DNA of 8,008 bases from Deltaproteobacteria bacterium (GTDB lineage: Bacteria; Myxococcota_A; UBA796; UBA9615). Positions 1-5,764 of this stretch are shown here, one piece after another. Position 1 is the stretch's first letter, and each line of letters starts with the position of its first letter. The DNA lies in the NCBI GenBank assembly GCA_029261955.1, contig JAJDAI010000326.1:1-8008 (forward strand), in the 5' to 3' direction. The notes under the pieces are model-generated. The model was not told the DNA's origin. It was given only the letters and a program-made list of their open reading frames with translations, and made no database searches. The position numbers and the translations under genes were made by a program.

Positions 1-31
1 CGGCAGTCCGCAGGGCGACCCCACCGTCCCC

Positions 32-40
32 TGCTACGGT
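32..40 (+). promoter_or_regulatory. extended -10 promoter of the DedA gene
   Basis: The sequence TGCTACGGT fits an extended -10 element (TG-n-TAnnnT). Its last T lies nine bases before the GTG at 50, so transcription should start about 2 to 4 bases before the start codon. No Shine-Dalgarno sequence is present between the element and the GTG, which fits a leaderless transcript. No convincing -35 is visible, as is usual for extended -10 promoters. The same motif at nearly the same distance occurs before the biotin carboxylase gene at 4410. Confidence 0.5.
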
Positions 41-49
41 TGCGGCCGC

Positions 50-652
50 GTGGAAGACCTCATCTCCTGGCTCGTCGAGGACGGCCGCGGATACCCCTTC
101 ATCTTCGGGACCCTGCTCCTGAGTGGGATCGGGATTCCGATCCCCGAAGACGTGCCGCTGATGGCCGCCGGCGTGCTGGCGGCCCACGGCGGGCTGGGCG
201 TTCCCGTGGCTTCGGGGTTCTGCATCCTCTTTCTGCTGGCGCGGGACTCGATCGTCTTCTTCTTGGGACGTCGCTACGGCATGAAGCTGCTCAACAGCCG
301 CTTCGGCCAGCGGATCGTGAAGCGCGAGACGGCCGAGATGATGACCGCGAAGGTGCGCGAGCACGGGATCAAGGTCGTGCTGGGAGGGCGCTTCGCGGTG
401 GGGGTTCGCTCCGCGATCTTCTTCGCGGCCGGCGTGGCCGGGGTCTCGCCGCGCGCCTTCCTCGCCGCCGATGGCGCCGCCGCGATCGTGTCGGTGCCCC
501 TGTGGATCCTGTTGGGCTGGTACTTCGCCGAGCAGTTGGAGAGACTCGCCCCGCTGGTGGAGGACATCCGCGTCGGCCTCGTGGCCGCCCTGGTCCTCGC
601 CATCATCTTCCTCGTGCTGCGCGCGCGCAGGACGCGGGCGGAGGCGGCGTGA
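50..652 (+). CDS. DedA / SNARE-associated family membrane protein
   Basis: A 200-residue inner-membrane protein of the DedA (SNARE_assoc, VTT domain) superfamily, whose members are linked to lipid flipping and envelope homeostasis. Visible marks are the entry motif GIPIPEDVPLMAAGVL (28-43), the R-D-S-I-V-F-F-L-G-R segment (65-74), and the family core GGRFAVGVRS (112-121) followed by a hydrophobic stretch with AAGVAG. Hydrophobic segments lie near 15-43, 50-72, 115-155 and 171-193, with a basic tail (RARRTRAEAA). Length is normal for the family. The GTG start was chosen because homology begins about there and a promoter-like element sits just upstream; the frame is open to the left window edge but has no other start codon in view. 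The stop overlaps the next gene's start (GTGA). Substrate unknown. Sure of family, not of role. Confidence 0.85.
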   Translation: MEDLISWLVEDGRGYPFIFGTLLLSGIGIPIPEDVPLMAAGVLAAHGGLGVPVASGFCILFLLARDSIVFFLGRRYGMKLLNSRFGQRIVKRETAEMMTAKVREHGIKVVLGGRFAVGVRSAIFFAAGVAGVSPRAFLAADGAAAIVSVPLWILLGWYFAEQLERLAPLVEDIRVGLVAALVLAIIFLVLRARRTRAEAA

Positions 653-1149
653 ACGAGACCCCCTTGGAGCTCCCGGTCCAGGTGCGCGACCTGCCCGCGA
701 TGCGGGTGGCCAGGCTCCCTTACGGCGGGCCCGCTGCGAACATCGGCCAGGCCTTCGACCGCGTGAACACCTTCGTGCTGGAGCGCGGCATCGGGCCCTG
801 CGGGCCGCTCATCGGCAGCTACGCCCGCATCTTCGAGCCGGACATGGACGTCTCCGCGACGGTCCTCGTGCCCGTCACCCGCCTGCTGGACGCGCAGCTC
901 GATCCCGACATCGAGACCCTCCGCCTGCCGCGGCTCCGCGCCGCCTGCCTGATGTACTCGGGGCCCATGTCGCCCGCCTTCCGGCGGCACCACTTCGACC
1001 TGTTCGCCTGGATGGACGCGCACTCGCTCCCGCGGGCGGGCACGGCACACCAGCACGCCTACATCGCGGGCACCGGCGCCTCCTCGGAGTGGACGGTGGA
1101 GATCCGCGTACCCATCGTAGGCGGCAGGGCGCCAGACCTCGCGCTCTAG
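649..1149 (+). CDS. GyrI-like (AraC effector-binding type) small-molecule-binding protein
   Basis: A 166-residue soluble protein resembling the stand-alone GyrI-like domain, which is also the effector-binding half of AraC/MerR-type regulators and binds small hydrophobic or cationic molecules. Supporting features are the first strand and loop with AMRVARLPYGGP (about 18-29), the helix IGQAFDRVNTFV, the GPLIGSYARIFEP stretch, and the second repeat ending HQHAYIAGTG and WTVEIRVPI. There is no DNA-binding domain. The GTG start overlaps the TGA of the DedA gene and has GGAGG at 640-644, four bases upstream, so translation is probably coupled to that gene. An upstream start near 40 in the same frame would overlap the whole DedA gene and is not credible. 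The ligand is unknown; it could sequester a small molecule or act as a small hydrolase, as some members do. Confidence 0.72.
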   Translation: MNETPLELPVQVRDLPAMRVARLPYGGPAANIGQAFDRVNTFVLERGIGPCGPLIGSYARIFEPDMDVSATVLVPVTRLLDAQLDPDIETLRLPRLRAACLMYSGPMSPAFRRHHFDLFAWMDAHSLPRAGTAHQHAYIAGTGASSEWTVEIRVPIVGGRAPDLAL

Positions 1150-1184
1150 GCGACCGGCCACAAACAGCATGGCCCCGGACCGAC

Positions 1185-1204
1185 CGCGCGGTATATTCCG
1201 CGCG
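1185..1204 (+). promoter_or_regulatory. -10 box inside an inverted repeat, promoter of the phosphatase lipoprotein gene
   Basis: TATATT at 1192-1197 is the most AT-rich hexamer of the region and a good -10. It is flanked exactly by CGCGCGG (1185-1191) and CCGCGCG (1198-1204), a perfect 7-bp inverted repeat. A further GCGCGG follows at 1209-1214. The predicted transcription start is about 1204, giving an 18-base leader before the ATG at 1222. No clear -35 is visible. The symmetry may be an operator overlapping the -10, but short GC dyads are common in such DNA. Confidence 0.5.
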
Positions 1205-1212
1205 CTTTGCGC

Positions 1213-1216
1213 GGAG
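1213..1216 (+). promoter_or_regulatory. ribosome binding site GGAG fixing the ATG at 1222
   Basis: GGAG lies five bases before ATG 1222. It decides against the in-frame TTG at 1207, which lies upstream of this site and would add five residues (MRGDP) before the lipoprotein signal peptide. Confidence 0.6.
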
Positions 1217-1221
1217 ACCCC

Positions 1222-2430
1222 ATGATCCTTCGATCCCTCCTGGGCCTGCTGGTCCTTCTTGTCGGCTGCCCGCAGCCCGGCGACGACGACGACTCCGCCA
1301 TCCTCCTGGACGATGACGACGTCACGGCCGCGACGGACGACGACGACGCGACCGCAGACGACGACGACGCGACCGCGGACGACGACGACGCGACCGCAGA
1401 CGACGACGACGCGACCGCGGACGACGACGACGCGACCGCGGACGACGACGACGCGACCGCAGACGACGACGACGCGACCGCAGACGACGACGACGCGACC
1501 GCAGACGACGACGACGCGACCGCAGACGACGACGACGCGACCACGGACGAGATCGTGCGCTTCATCGCCATGGGCGACACCGGCGAGGGCTTCTCGGACC
1601 AGAACCCCAACTCGCTGGTCATCGAGACCGTCTGCGCCAGCCACGGCGGCTGCGACTTCGTGCTGCTGATGGGCGACAACTTCTACGACGTCGGCGTGGA
1701 GTCGGTCACCGATCCCCAGTGGGACGACAAGTTCGAGGACCCCTACGCGAACCTCGATCTGCCCTTCTACCCGACCCTCGGAAACCACGACGGCGGCCTC
1801 TGGGGCACGGGCGCGGAGCTGTGGAAGGGCGACATCCAGGTCGACTACACGAACTACAGCGACAAGTGGACGATGCCGGGCCGCTTCTACAAGCACAGCC
1901 ACGGCAACGCCGACTTCTTCGCGCTGGACACGAGCTCCGTCTTCTTCGACGGCTTCGACATCCTGTTCAACAGCTACGCCGACCTGACCGACGCCCAGGC
2001 CGACTTCCTGCAGGCCGAGTGGGCGGGCGCGTCGACGGGCCTGTGGCGCATCGCCTACGGCCACCACCCCTACCTGTCCAACGGCCCCCACGGGAACGCC
2101 GGCATGTACGAGGGCTTCCCGTTCATCCCCTATGTCTCGGGCGACGAGATCAAGGACTTCATGGAGGCCAACGTCTGTGGCGAGGCCGACATCTACATCG
2201 ACGGCCACGACCACAGCCGGCAGATCCTCGTCGACACCTGCGACGGCACACGCCTGATCGTCTCCGGCGCGGGCGCCAAGACCTCCGAGCTCGGCGGCAG
2301 CAACGCCGTGGAGTACGAGGACGCCGACACCCCCGGCTTCTTCTTCTTCGAGATCGACGGCAACACGATCTCGATCGAGGCCTGGGACGAGACCGGCGCC
2401 ATGAACTTCTCCACGATGATGACGAAGTAG
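1222..2430 (+). CDS. lipoprotein with poly-Asp repeat linker and TRAP-like purple acid phosphatase domain
   Basis: A 402-residue lipoprotein. The signal peptide is MILRSLLGLLVLLVGC, with lipobox LVGC and lipidated Cys16. An aspartate-rich linker follows (21-108), including ten DDDDATA repeats. From 112 the protein is a calcineurin-like metallophosphoesterase. Its motifs fit the purple/tartrate-resistant acid phosphatase group: GDTG (118-121), GDNFY (151-155, with the Tyr that ligands iron in that group), GNHD (187-190), GHHP (280-283) and GHDH (328-331). The stretches GDNFYDVGV, KFEDPY and the Y-S-D-K-W motif resemble mammalian ACP5 as I recall it. All metal-ligand positions are present, so it should be active on phosphomonoesters outside the cytoplasm. 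Cys319/Cys340 and Cys138/Cys144 could form disulfides. It is likely monocistronic from the promoter at 1185-1204. No terminator is seen; the Nudix frame follows at once. The natural substrate is unknown. Confidence 0.88.
   Translation: MILRSLLGLLVLLVGCPQPGDDDDSAILLDDDDVTAATDDDDATADDDDATADDDDATADDDDATADDDDATADDDDATADDDDATADDDDATADDDDATADDDDATTDEIVRFIAMGDTGEGFSDQNPNSLVIETVCASHGGCDFVLLMGDNFYDVGVESVTDPQWDDKFEDPYANLDLPFYPTLGNHDGGLWGTGAELWKGDIQVDYTNYSDKWTMPGRFYKHSHGNADFFALDTSSVFFDGFDILFNSYADLTDAQADFLQAEWAGASTGLWRIAYGHHPYLSNGPHGNAGMYEGFPFIPYVSGDEIKDFMEANVCGEADIYIDGHDHSRQILVDTCDGTRLIVSGAGAKTSELGGSNAVEYEDADTPGFFFFEIDGNTISIEAWDETGAMNFSTMMTK
1336..1545 (+). repeat. ten tandem 21-bp repeats encoding DDDDATA
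   Basis: Ten in-frame copies of a 21-bp unit (four GAC codons, GCG, ACC, GCA or GCG) make residues 39-108. The copies are identical except for the last codon, which reads GCA, GCG, GCA, GCG, GCG, GCA, GCA, GCA, GCA and finally ACG. Near identity including synonymous sites points to recent expansion by slippage or unequal recombination. Copy number probably varies between strains. Confidence 0.95.
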
Positions 2431-2622
2431 CGAGCGCCCCCCATCCGCAAGCTCCTTCCCTGGACCCGCGGGCCGGACCGCGAGGTCTACCGCTCCCGCC
2501 TCTTCCACATCACGCAAGCGGAGTCGGCCTCGGCGCTGGACCCCAGCCGCTCGGGTGACTTCATCCGCATCCGGCACCCTCGCTGGGTCAACGTCGTCGC
2601 GCGCACCGAGGGCGGCCAGGTC
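2431..2622 (+). other. in-frame upstream extension of the Nudix gene without a usual start codon
   Basis: Between the phosphatase stop and the first GTG of the Nudix frame, the same frame is open and looks coding. Its third positions are almost all G or C, and it translates to a plausible Nudix N-terminus containing EVYRSRLFHITQAES, DFIRIRHPRW and VNVVARTEGGQ, the last being the usual first strand of the fold. It contains no in-frame ATG, GTG or TTG. Candidate starts are ATC at 2443 (giving 185 residues) or CTG at 2536 (154 residues); neither has a convincing Shine-Dalgarno sequence. A run of six C at 2437-2442 is a possible place for a sequence error, but neither other frame offers an obvious nearby start either. 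Confidence 0.65.
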
Positions 2623-3000
2623 GTGCTCATCGACCAGTACCGCCACGGGACGCGCACGATCACGACCGAGATCCCGGGCGGCATCGTCGAGGAGGGTGAG
2701 GACCCCGTCGACGCGGCGCTGCGCGAGCTGCGCGAGGAGGCAGGCTGCATCGGCGGGACCGCGACGCTGCTCGGGGTCGTCGATGCGAACCCGGCCATCC
2801 AGGACAACCAGTGCTTTCACGTGCTCGTGGACGGCGTCCGCCTCGACGGGGAGCAGGACCTGGACGAGCACGAGGAGATCGCCGTGCGGCTGGTGGACGG
2901 CGCGTCCATCCCCGGGCGCATCCGATCGGGGGAGATCACGCACTCGCTCGTGCTGTCCGCCTTTCACCTGCTCGCCCTGCACGAGCCGACGGAGTCTTGA
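2623..3000 (+). CDS. Nudix hydrolase, ADP-ribose pyrophosphatase-like
   Basis: Listed from the first conventional start (GTG 2623, 125 residues), though the real protein almost surely begins further upstream because the first strand (RWVNVVA) and an N-terminal domain lie before this GTG. The Nudix box is complete at residues 20-42: G-x5-E-x7-R-E-L-x-E-E-x-G, with metal-binding glutamates in RELREE (34-39). The preceding EIPGG and QYRHG motifs resemble NudF-type ADP-ribose/nucleoside-diphosphate-sugar pyrophosphatases, so hydrolysis of an NDP-X compound to NMP plus X-phosphate is expected. The exact substrate cannot be read. The stop TGA is immediately followed by the TTG of the zinc-finger gene, so the two are co-translated. 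It is probably read from transcripts entering from the phosphatase gene, since no promoter or terminator is seen between them. Confidence 0.85.
   Translation: MLIDQYRHGTRTITTEIPGGIVEEGEDPVDAALRELREEAGCIGGTATLLGVVDANPAIQDNQCFHVLVDGVRLDGEQDLDEHEEIAVRLVDGASIPGRIRSGEITHSLVLSAFHLLALHEPTES
2991..2994 (+). promoter_or_regulatory. ribosome binding site GGAG supporting the TTG start at 3001
   Basis: GGAG inside the end of the Nudix gene, six bases before TTG 3001. It supports the unusual TTG start directly after the Nudix stop codon and suggests translational coupling. Confidence 0.55.
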
Positions 3001-3357
3001 TTGGACGAGCTGACGGACGAGCAGATCACCGAGCTGCGGGCCCAGCTGGAGGCCAGCCTGATCGAGATCGAAGCGGGCCTCGAGGGCGCTTCGGATCGCA
3101 CCGCGACAGTCGATCTGGATCAGCCGATCGGCCGCCTGAGCCGCATGGACGCGATGCAGCAGCAGGAGATGGCGAAGGAGCAGATGCGGCGCAACCGCCT
3201 GCGCGTCGCGCAGATCAAGCAGGCGCTGACGCGCTTCGAAGACGGGGAGTACGGCCTCTGCGGGCAGTGCGAGGAGCCCATCGGCTACAAGCGCCTGAGG
3301 GCCCGGCCGGAGGCGCCGCTCTGCGTCGAGTGCCGATCCGAGATCGAACGACGTTGA
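3001..3357 (+). CDS. DksA/TraR family C4 zinc-finger protein
   Basis: A 118-residue protein of the DksA/TraR family, members of which bind the secondary channel of RNA polymerase and alter transcription, often with (p)ppGpp. The N-terminal part is a predicted coiled coil (about 4-80) with GRLSRMDAM (44-52), matching the acidic-tip region of DksA-like proteins (Asp50-Ala51). The zinc finger is Cys87-x2-Cys90-x17-Cys108-x2-Cys111, with the typical lead-in EDGEYGLC. It is shorter than E. coli DksA (151 residues) and closer in size to the small DksA-like paralogues, so whether it acts at ribosomal promoters is open. The TTG start follows the Nudix TGA without a gap and has GGAG six bases upstream. 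All four zinc ligands are present. No terminator is seen after the gene. Confidence 0.88.
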   Translation: MDELTDEQITELRAQLEASLIEIEAGLEGASDRTATVDLDQPIGRLSRMDAMQQQEMAKEQMRRNRLRVAQIKQALTRFEDGEYGLCGQCEEPIGYKRLRARPEAPLCVECRSEIERR

Positions 3358-3388
3358 GCCGATCGCGGGGCGCCGCAGACACGTGCCC

Positions 3389-3417
3389 TTGACAGTTCGT
3401 GCTCGCGCAGGCTTGTT
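3389..3417 (+). promoter_or_regulatory. possible promoter of the PPC-domain lipoprotein gene
   Basis: A perfect TTGACA (-35) stands at 3389-3394. At a 17-bp spacing the -10 position reads CTTGTT (3412-3417), a weak match. Transcription would start near 3424 and give a leader of about 54 bases with a hairpin and a good ribosome binding site. The call rests mainly on the exact -35 and its placement in the only gap here. Confidence 0.4.
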
Positions 3418-3433
3418 CAGGCATCGATTTTTC

Positions 3434-3452
3434 GAACGGGACAGGCCCGTTC
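3434..3452 (+). promoter_or_regulatory. inverted repeat / hairpin in the leader of the PPC-domain lipoprotein gene
   Basis: GAACGGG (3434-3440) and CCCGTTC (3446-3452) are perfect inverted repeats around a five-base loop, ending 11 bases before the AGGAG ribosome binding site at 3464-3468. No T-run follows on either strand, so it is not a typical terminator. It could be an mRNA stabilising hairpin or a protein binding site. Confidence 0.45.
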
Positions 3453-3477
3453 TCCGCACCCTCAGGAGTCTTTCCAC

Positions 3478-4290
3478 ATGGCCTCGTCCCTCCGCCAGTT
3501 GCTGGCGCTGCTGCTCGCCCTTCCCCTTGCTTTCCTCTTCGCCGGCTGCCCTGCCAACGGCTCCGGCGACGACGACGACAGCGCCGCTGACGACGACGAC
3601 GACGCGGCCGACGACGACGACGACAGCACGCCGCCGACCGACGACGACGACGACAGCACGCCGCCGATCGACGACGACGACGACGACGCGACCGACGGGC
3701 CGGCGCTGGAGTGCGACGGCAGCCTCCCGATCATCTCGGAGCTCGAGCCCAACGACGAGGTCGGCCAGGAGGACGCCATGGGCGGACCCCACAACCGGGG
3801 CTTCTGCTACGAGGGCACCTACACCTGCGGCAACGCCCAGGCCTACGACGGCGTCGACCTGCTGAGCTTCTGGCTCCCCGCCGACCGCTCCATCAGCATG
3901 GTCACCGCCTGGAACACCAGCGCGGACGTCGACGGCTACCTCTACACCGCCGAGACCTACGGCCAGCAGGACGCCGAGCCGGTCATCGGCTACGACAAGG
4001 GCAACGTGTCCCCCGAGGACGACGCGGCTGACGTCACCGCCGGCCAGGAGTACCTGATCATGGTCGCCTGCTGGTCGGGCACCAACGGCGGCTTCGCGCT
4101 GACCGTGACCTACGACGAGCTGGGCATCGGCGACGACGACGACGACGACTCGGCTGACGACGACGACTCCGCCGATGATGACGACTCCGCCGACGACGAC
4201 GATGCCGCCGACGACGACGACTCCGCCGACGACGACGATGCCGCCGACGACGACGACTCGGCCGACGACGACGACTCGGCCGCGCGCTAG
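3478..4290 (+). CDS. lipoprotein with PPC-like domain between two poly-Asp tracts
   Basis: A 270-residue lipoprotein. The signal peptide has a hydrophobic core and lipobox FAGC, with lipidated Cys24. An acidic linker (31-73) of Asp runs broken by SAA, AA, STPPT and STPPI follows. The folded part (about 77-215) resembles a bacterial pre-peptidase C-terminal (PPC-like) beta-sandwich: it opens with the ELEPNDE motif (88-94), then an aromatic and Gly-rich core with YDGVDLLSFWLP and GQEYLIMVACW. Four cysteines (79, 110, 117, 198) could pair outside the cytoplasm. The C-terminus (219-268) is eight repeats of DDDD(S/A)A ending in AAR. The start is set by AGGAG at 3464-3468, nine bases before ATG. 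No enzyme motif is seen; a binding or surface role is likely but unproven. A strong terminator follows. Confidence 0.82.
   Translation: MASSLRQLLALLLALPLAFLFAGCPANGSGDDDDSAADDDDDAADDDDDSTPPTDDDDDSTPPIDDDDDDATDGPALECDGSLPIISELEPNDEVGQEDAMGGPHNRGFCYEGTYTCGNAQAYDGVDLLSFWLPADRSISMVTAWNTSADVDGYLYTAETYGQQDAEPVIGYDKGNVSPEDDAADVTAGQEYLIMVACWSGTNGGFALTVTYDELGIGDDDDDDSADDDDSADDDDSADDDDAADDDDSADDDDAADDDDSADDDDSAAR
3568..3696 (+). repeat. N-terminal Asp-rich tract of the PPC-domain lipoprotein
   Basis: Irregular runs of four to six GAC codons separated by SAA, AA, STPPT, STPPI and AT, just after the lipidated cysteine. The unit STPP(T/I)DDDDD occurs twice in near-identical DNA. Confidence 0.85.
4132..4281 (+). 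repeat. C-terminal DDDD(S/A)A repeat tract
   Basis: Eight units of 18 bp (the first is 24 bp, with six Asp) encode residues 219-268. Units 4 and 6 read DDDDAA, the rest DDDDSA. Codons vary more than in the 21-bp array at 1336-1545 (GAC/GAT, TCG/TCC, GCT/GCC), so this array is older or under selection at the protein level. Confidence 0.92.
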
Positions 4291-4306
4291 TCCGACCGAA
4301 CGCTTC

Positions 4307-4342
4307 AGGAGGCCCCCCTCGCCGCGGTGAGGGGGGTCTTCT
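4307..4342 (+). terminator. rho-independent-type terminator after the PPC-domain lipoprotein gene
   Basis: CCCCCCTC (4313-4320) pairs perfectly with GAGGGGGG (4329-4336) around an eight-base loop. Pairing can extend outward, AGGAGG (4307-4312) with TCTTCT (4337-4342), using G-U pairs, to about 14 base pairs. The 3' arm and what follows are moderately T-rich (TCTTCTGCGTTCT) rather than a clean T-run. It lies 17 bases after the stop and separates the lipoprotein gene from the carboxylase operon. Confidence 0.75.
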
Positions 4343-4392
4343 GCGTTCTGGGTCGCAGAGCACCCGACGCCACCTCGCGACGCGGGCCCCTC

Positions 4393-4401
4393 TGCTACAT
4401 T
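4393..4401 (+). promoter_or_regulatory. extended -10 promoter of the carboxylase operon
   Basis: TGCTACATT is an extended -10 element (TG-n-TAnnnT). Its last T is eight bases before ATG 4410, so transcription should begin 1 to 3 bases before the start codon or at it. The bases between, TCGCCGCC, hold no Shine-Dalgarno sequence, which fits a leaderless mRNA. No -35 match is seen. Confidence 0.6.
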
Positions 4402-4409
4402 TCGCCGCC

Positions 4410-5764
4410 ATGTTCCGCCGCCTGCTCATCGCCAACCGAGGAGAGATCGCGCGCCGCATCATCCGTGCGTGCGACGCCCTCGGGATCGAATCCATCGCGG
4501 TGCACAGCGAGGCCGACGCAGGCCAGCCCTTCGTCGCCGAAGCCACCCACTCCATCTGCATCGGCCCGGCCCGCGCGTCCCAGTCCTACCTGGACATGGA
4601 GACCATCCTGCAGGCCGCCGCGCAGACCGAGGCCCAGGCCATCCACCCCGGCTACGGCTTCCTGTCCGAGAACGCGCTGTTCGCCCGCATGGTCCAGCAG
4701 CAGCGGCTCGCCTGGGTCGGTCCACCGCCCGCCGTCATCACGCTCATGGGCGAGAAGGCCTCGGCGAAGAAGGCGGCCGACGCGGCCGGCTTGCCGCTGG
4801 TGCCAGGCTCCGCGGGGCTTCTGTCCAACATCGACGAGGCCTTGGCGGTCGCCGAGACGGTCGGCTACCCGGTCCTGATCAAGGCCGACGCCGGCGGCGG
4901 CGGCAAGGGCATGCGCCGCGCCGACGACGCGGCCGGGCTGCAGCAGGCCTGGGACGAAGCCCGGCAGGAGGCGCTCGCGTCCTTCGGCTCGGCCGAGGTC
5001 TACCTGGAGAAGTACCTGGCCTCGGCCCGGCACATCGAATTCCAGGTCCTGGCGGACTCCTGGGGCAACGCGGTCCACCTCTTCGAGCGCGAGTGCTCCA
5101 TCCAGCGGCGGCACCAGAAGCTGCTGGAGGAGGCGCCGAGCGTCGCCCTCAGCCACGAGCAGCGCATGGCGATGGGCGCGCGGGTGGCCGAAGCCTCCGC
5201 GCGGCTCGGTTATGTCGGAGCCGGCACCGTCGAGTTCCTGCAGGACCCCGACAGCGGCGAGCTCTACTTCATCGAGATGAACACGCGGCTGCAGGTCGAG
5301 CACCCGGTGACGGAGGAGATCACGGGCATCGACCTCGTCCAGGCCCAGATCCGAATCGCCGCGGGCGAGCGCCTCTGGTTCACGCAGGACGACGTGCGCA
5401 TCGACGGCCACGCCATCGAGGTGCGCCTGAACGCGGAAGACCCCGAAGACGACTTCCGGCCCAGCCCCGGAACGGTGGAGGCCTTCTCCTTCAAGCCGGC
5501 CACGACGGGCCGCCTGCGCGTCGACGCCGCCATCGAGCCCGGCATCCGCATCCCGCCCTACTACGACTCGATGATCGCCAAGGTCATCGGTTGGGGTCAG
5601 GACCGCGACGAGGCCATCGCCACCTTGCGGACCGCCCTGGAGGGGCTCGAGGTGGTCGGTGTTCCCACGACCGCGGGGCTGCAGGCCGACATCCTCGCCG
5701 CGCCCGACTTCGTGGCCGGCGACCTGCGCGTCGGCGTCATCCCCGGCCGCCCGGAGCTGAGCTG

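Noticed and set aside
1198..1214. RNA hairpin (CCGCGC / GCGCGG) in the leader hiding the ribosome binding site of the phosphatase gene.
   Set aside because: With the -10 at 1192-1197 the transcript should start near 1204, so the first arm would not be transcribed. It can only act at DNA level unless transcription starts upstream.
1336..1545. CRISPR-like tandem array.
   Set aside because: The 21-bp units are directly adjacent with no spacers and are in frame within a lipoprotein.
3434..3452. Terminator for the DksA-like gene.
   Set aside because: The hairpin has no T-run after it on the + strand and only A-rich sequence after it on the minus strand; it lies downstream of a likely promoter instead.
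274..3792. A very long open frame on the minus strand (over 1,100 codons) and other long minus-strand frames opposite the carboxylase genes.
   Set aside because: It lies opposite several well-supported + strand genes, is rich in Arg/Val/Gly low-complexity stretches mirroring their codons (the GAC repeats read as Val runs), and shows no known motif. Long antisense frames are expected at this GC content.
4058..4561. Arginine-rich minus-strand frame opposite the C-terminal Asp repeat.
   Set aside because: Its Arg runs are the complement of the GAC repeats, and it crosses the terminator and the promoter of the next operon.
4469..5764. Extension of the carboxyltransferase upstream through an overlapping open frame inside the biotin carboxylase gene.
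   Set aside because: The upstream part is Arg/Pro/Gly-rich out-of-frame translation of the carboxylase; the family sequence begins at the ATG at 5765, which has its own GGAG.
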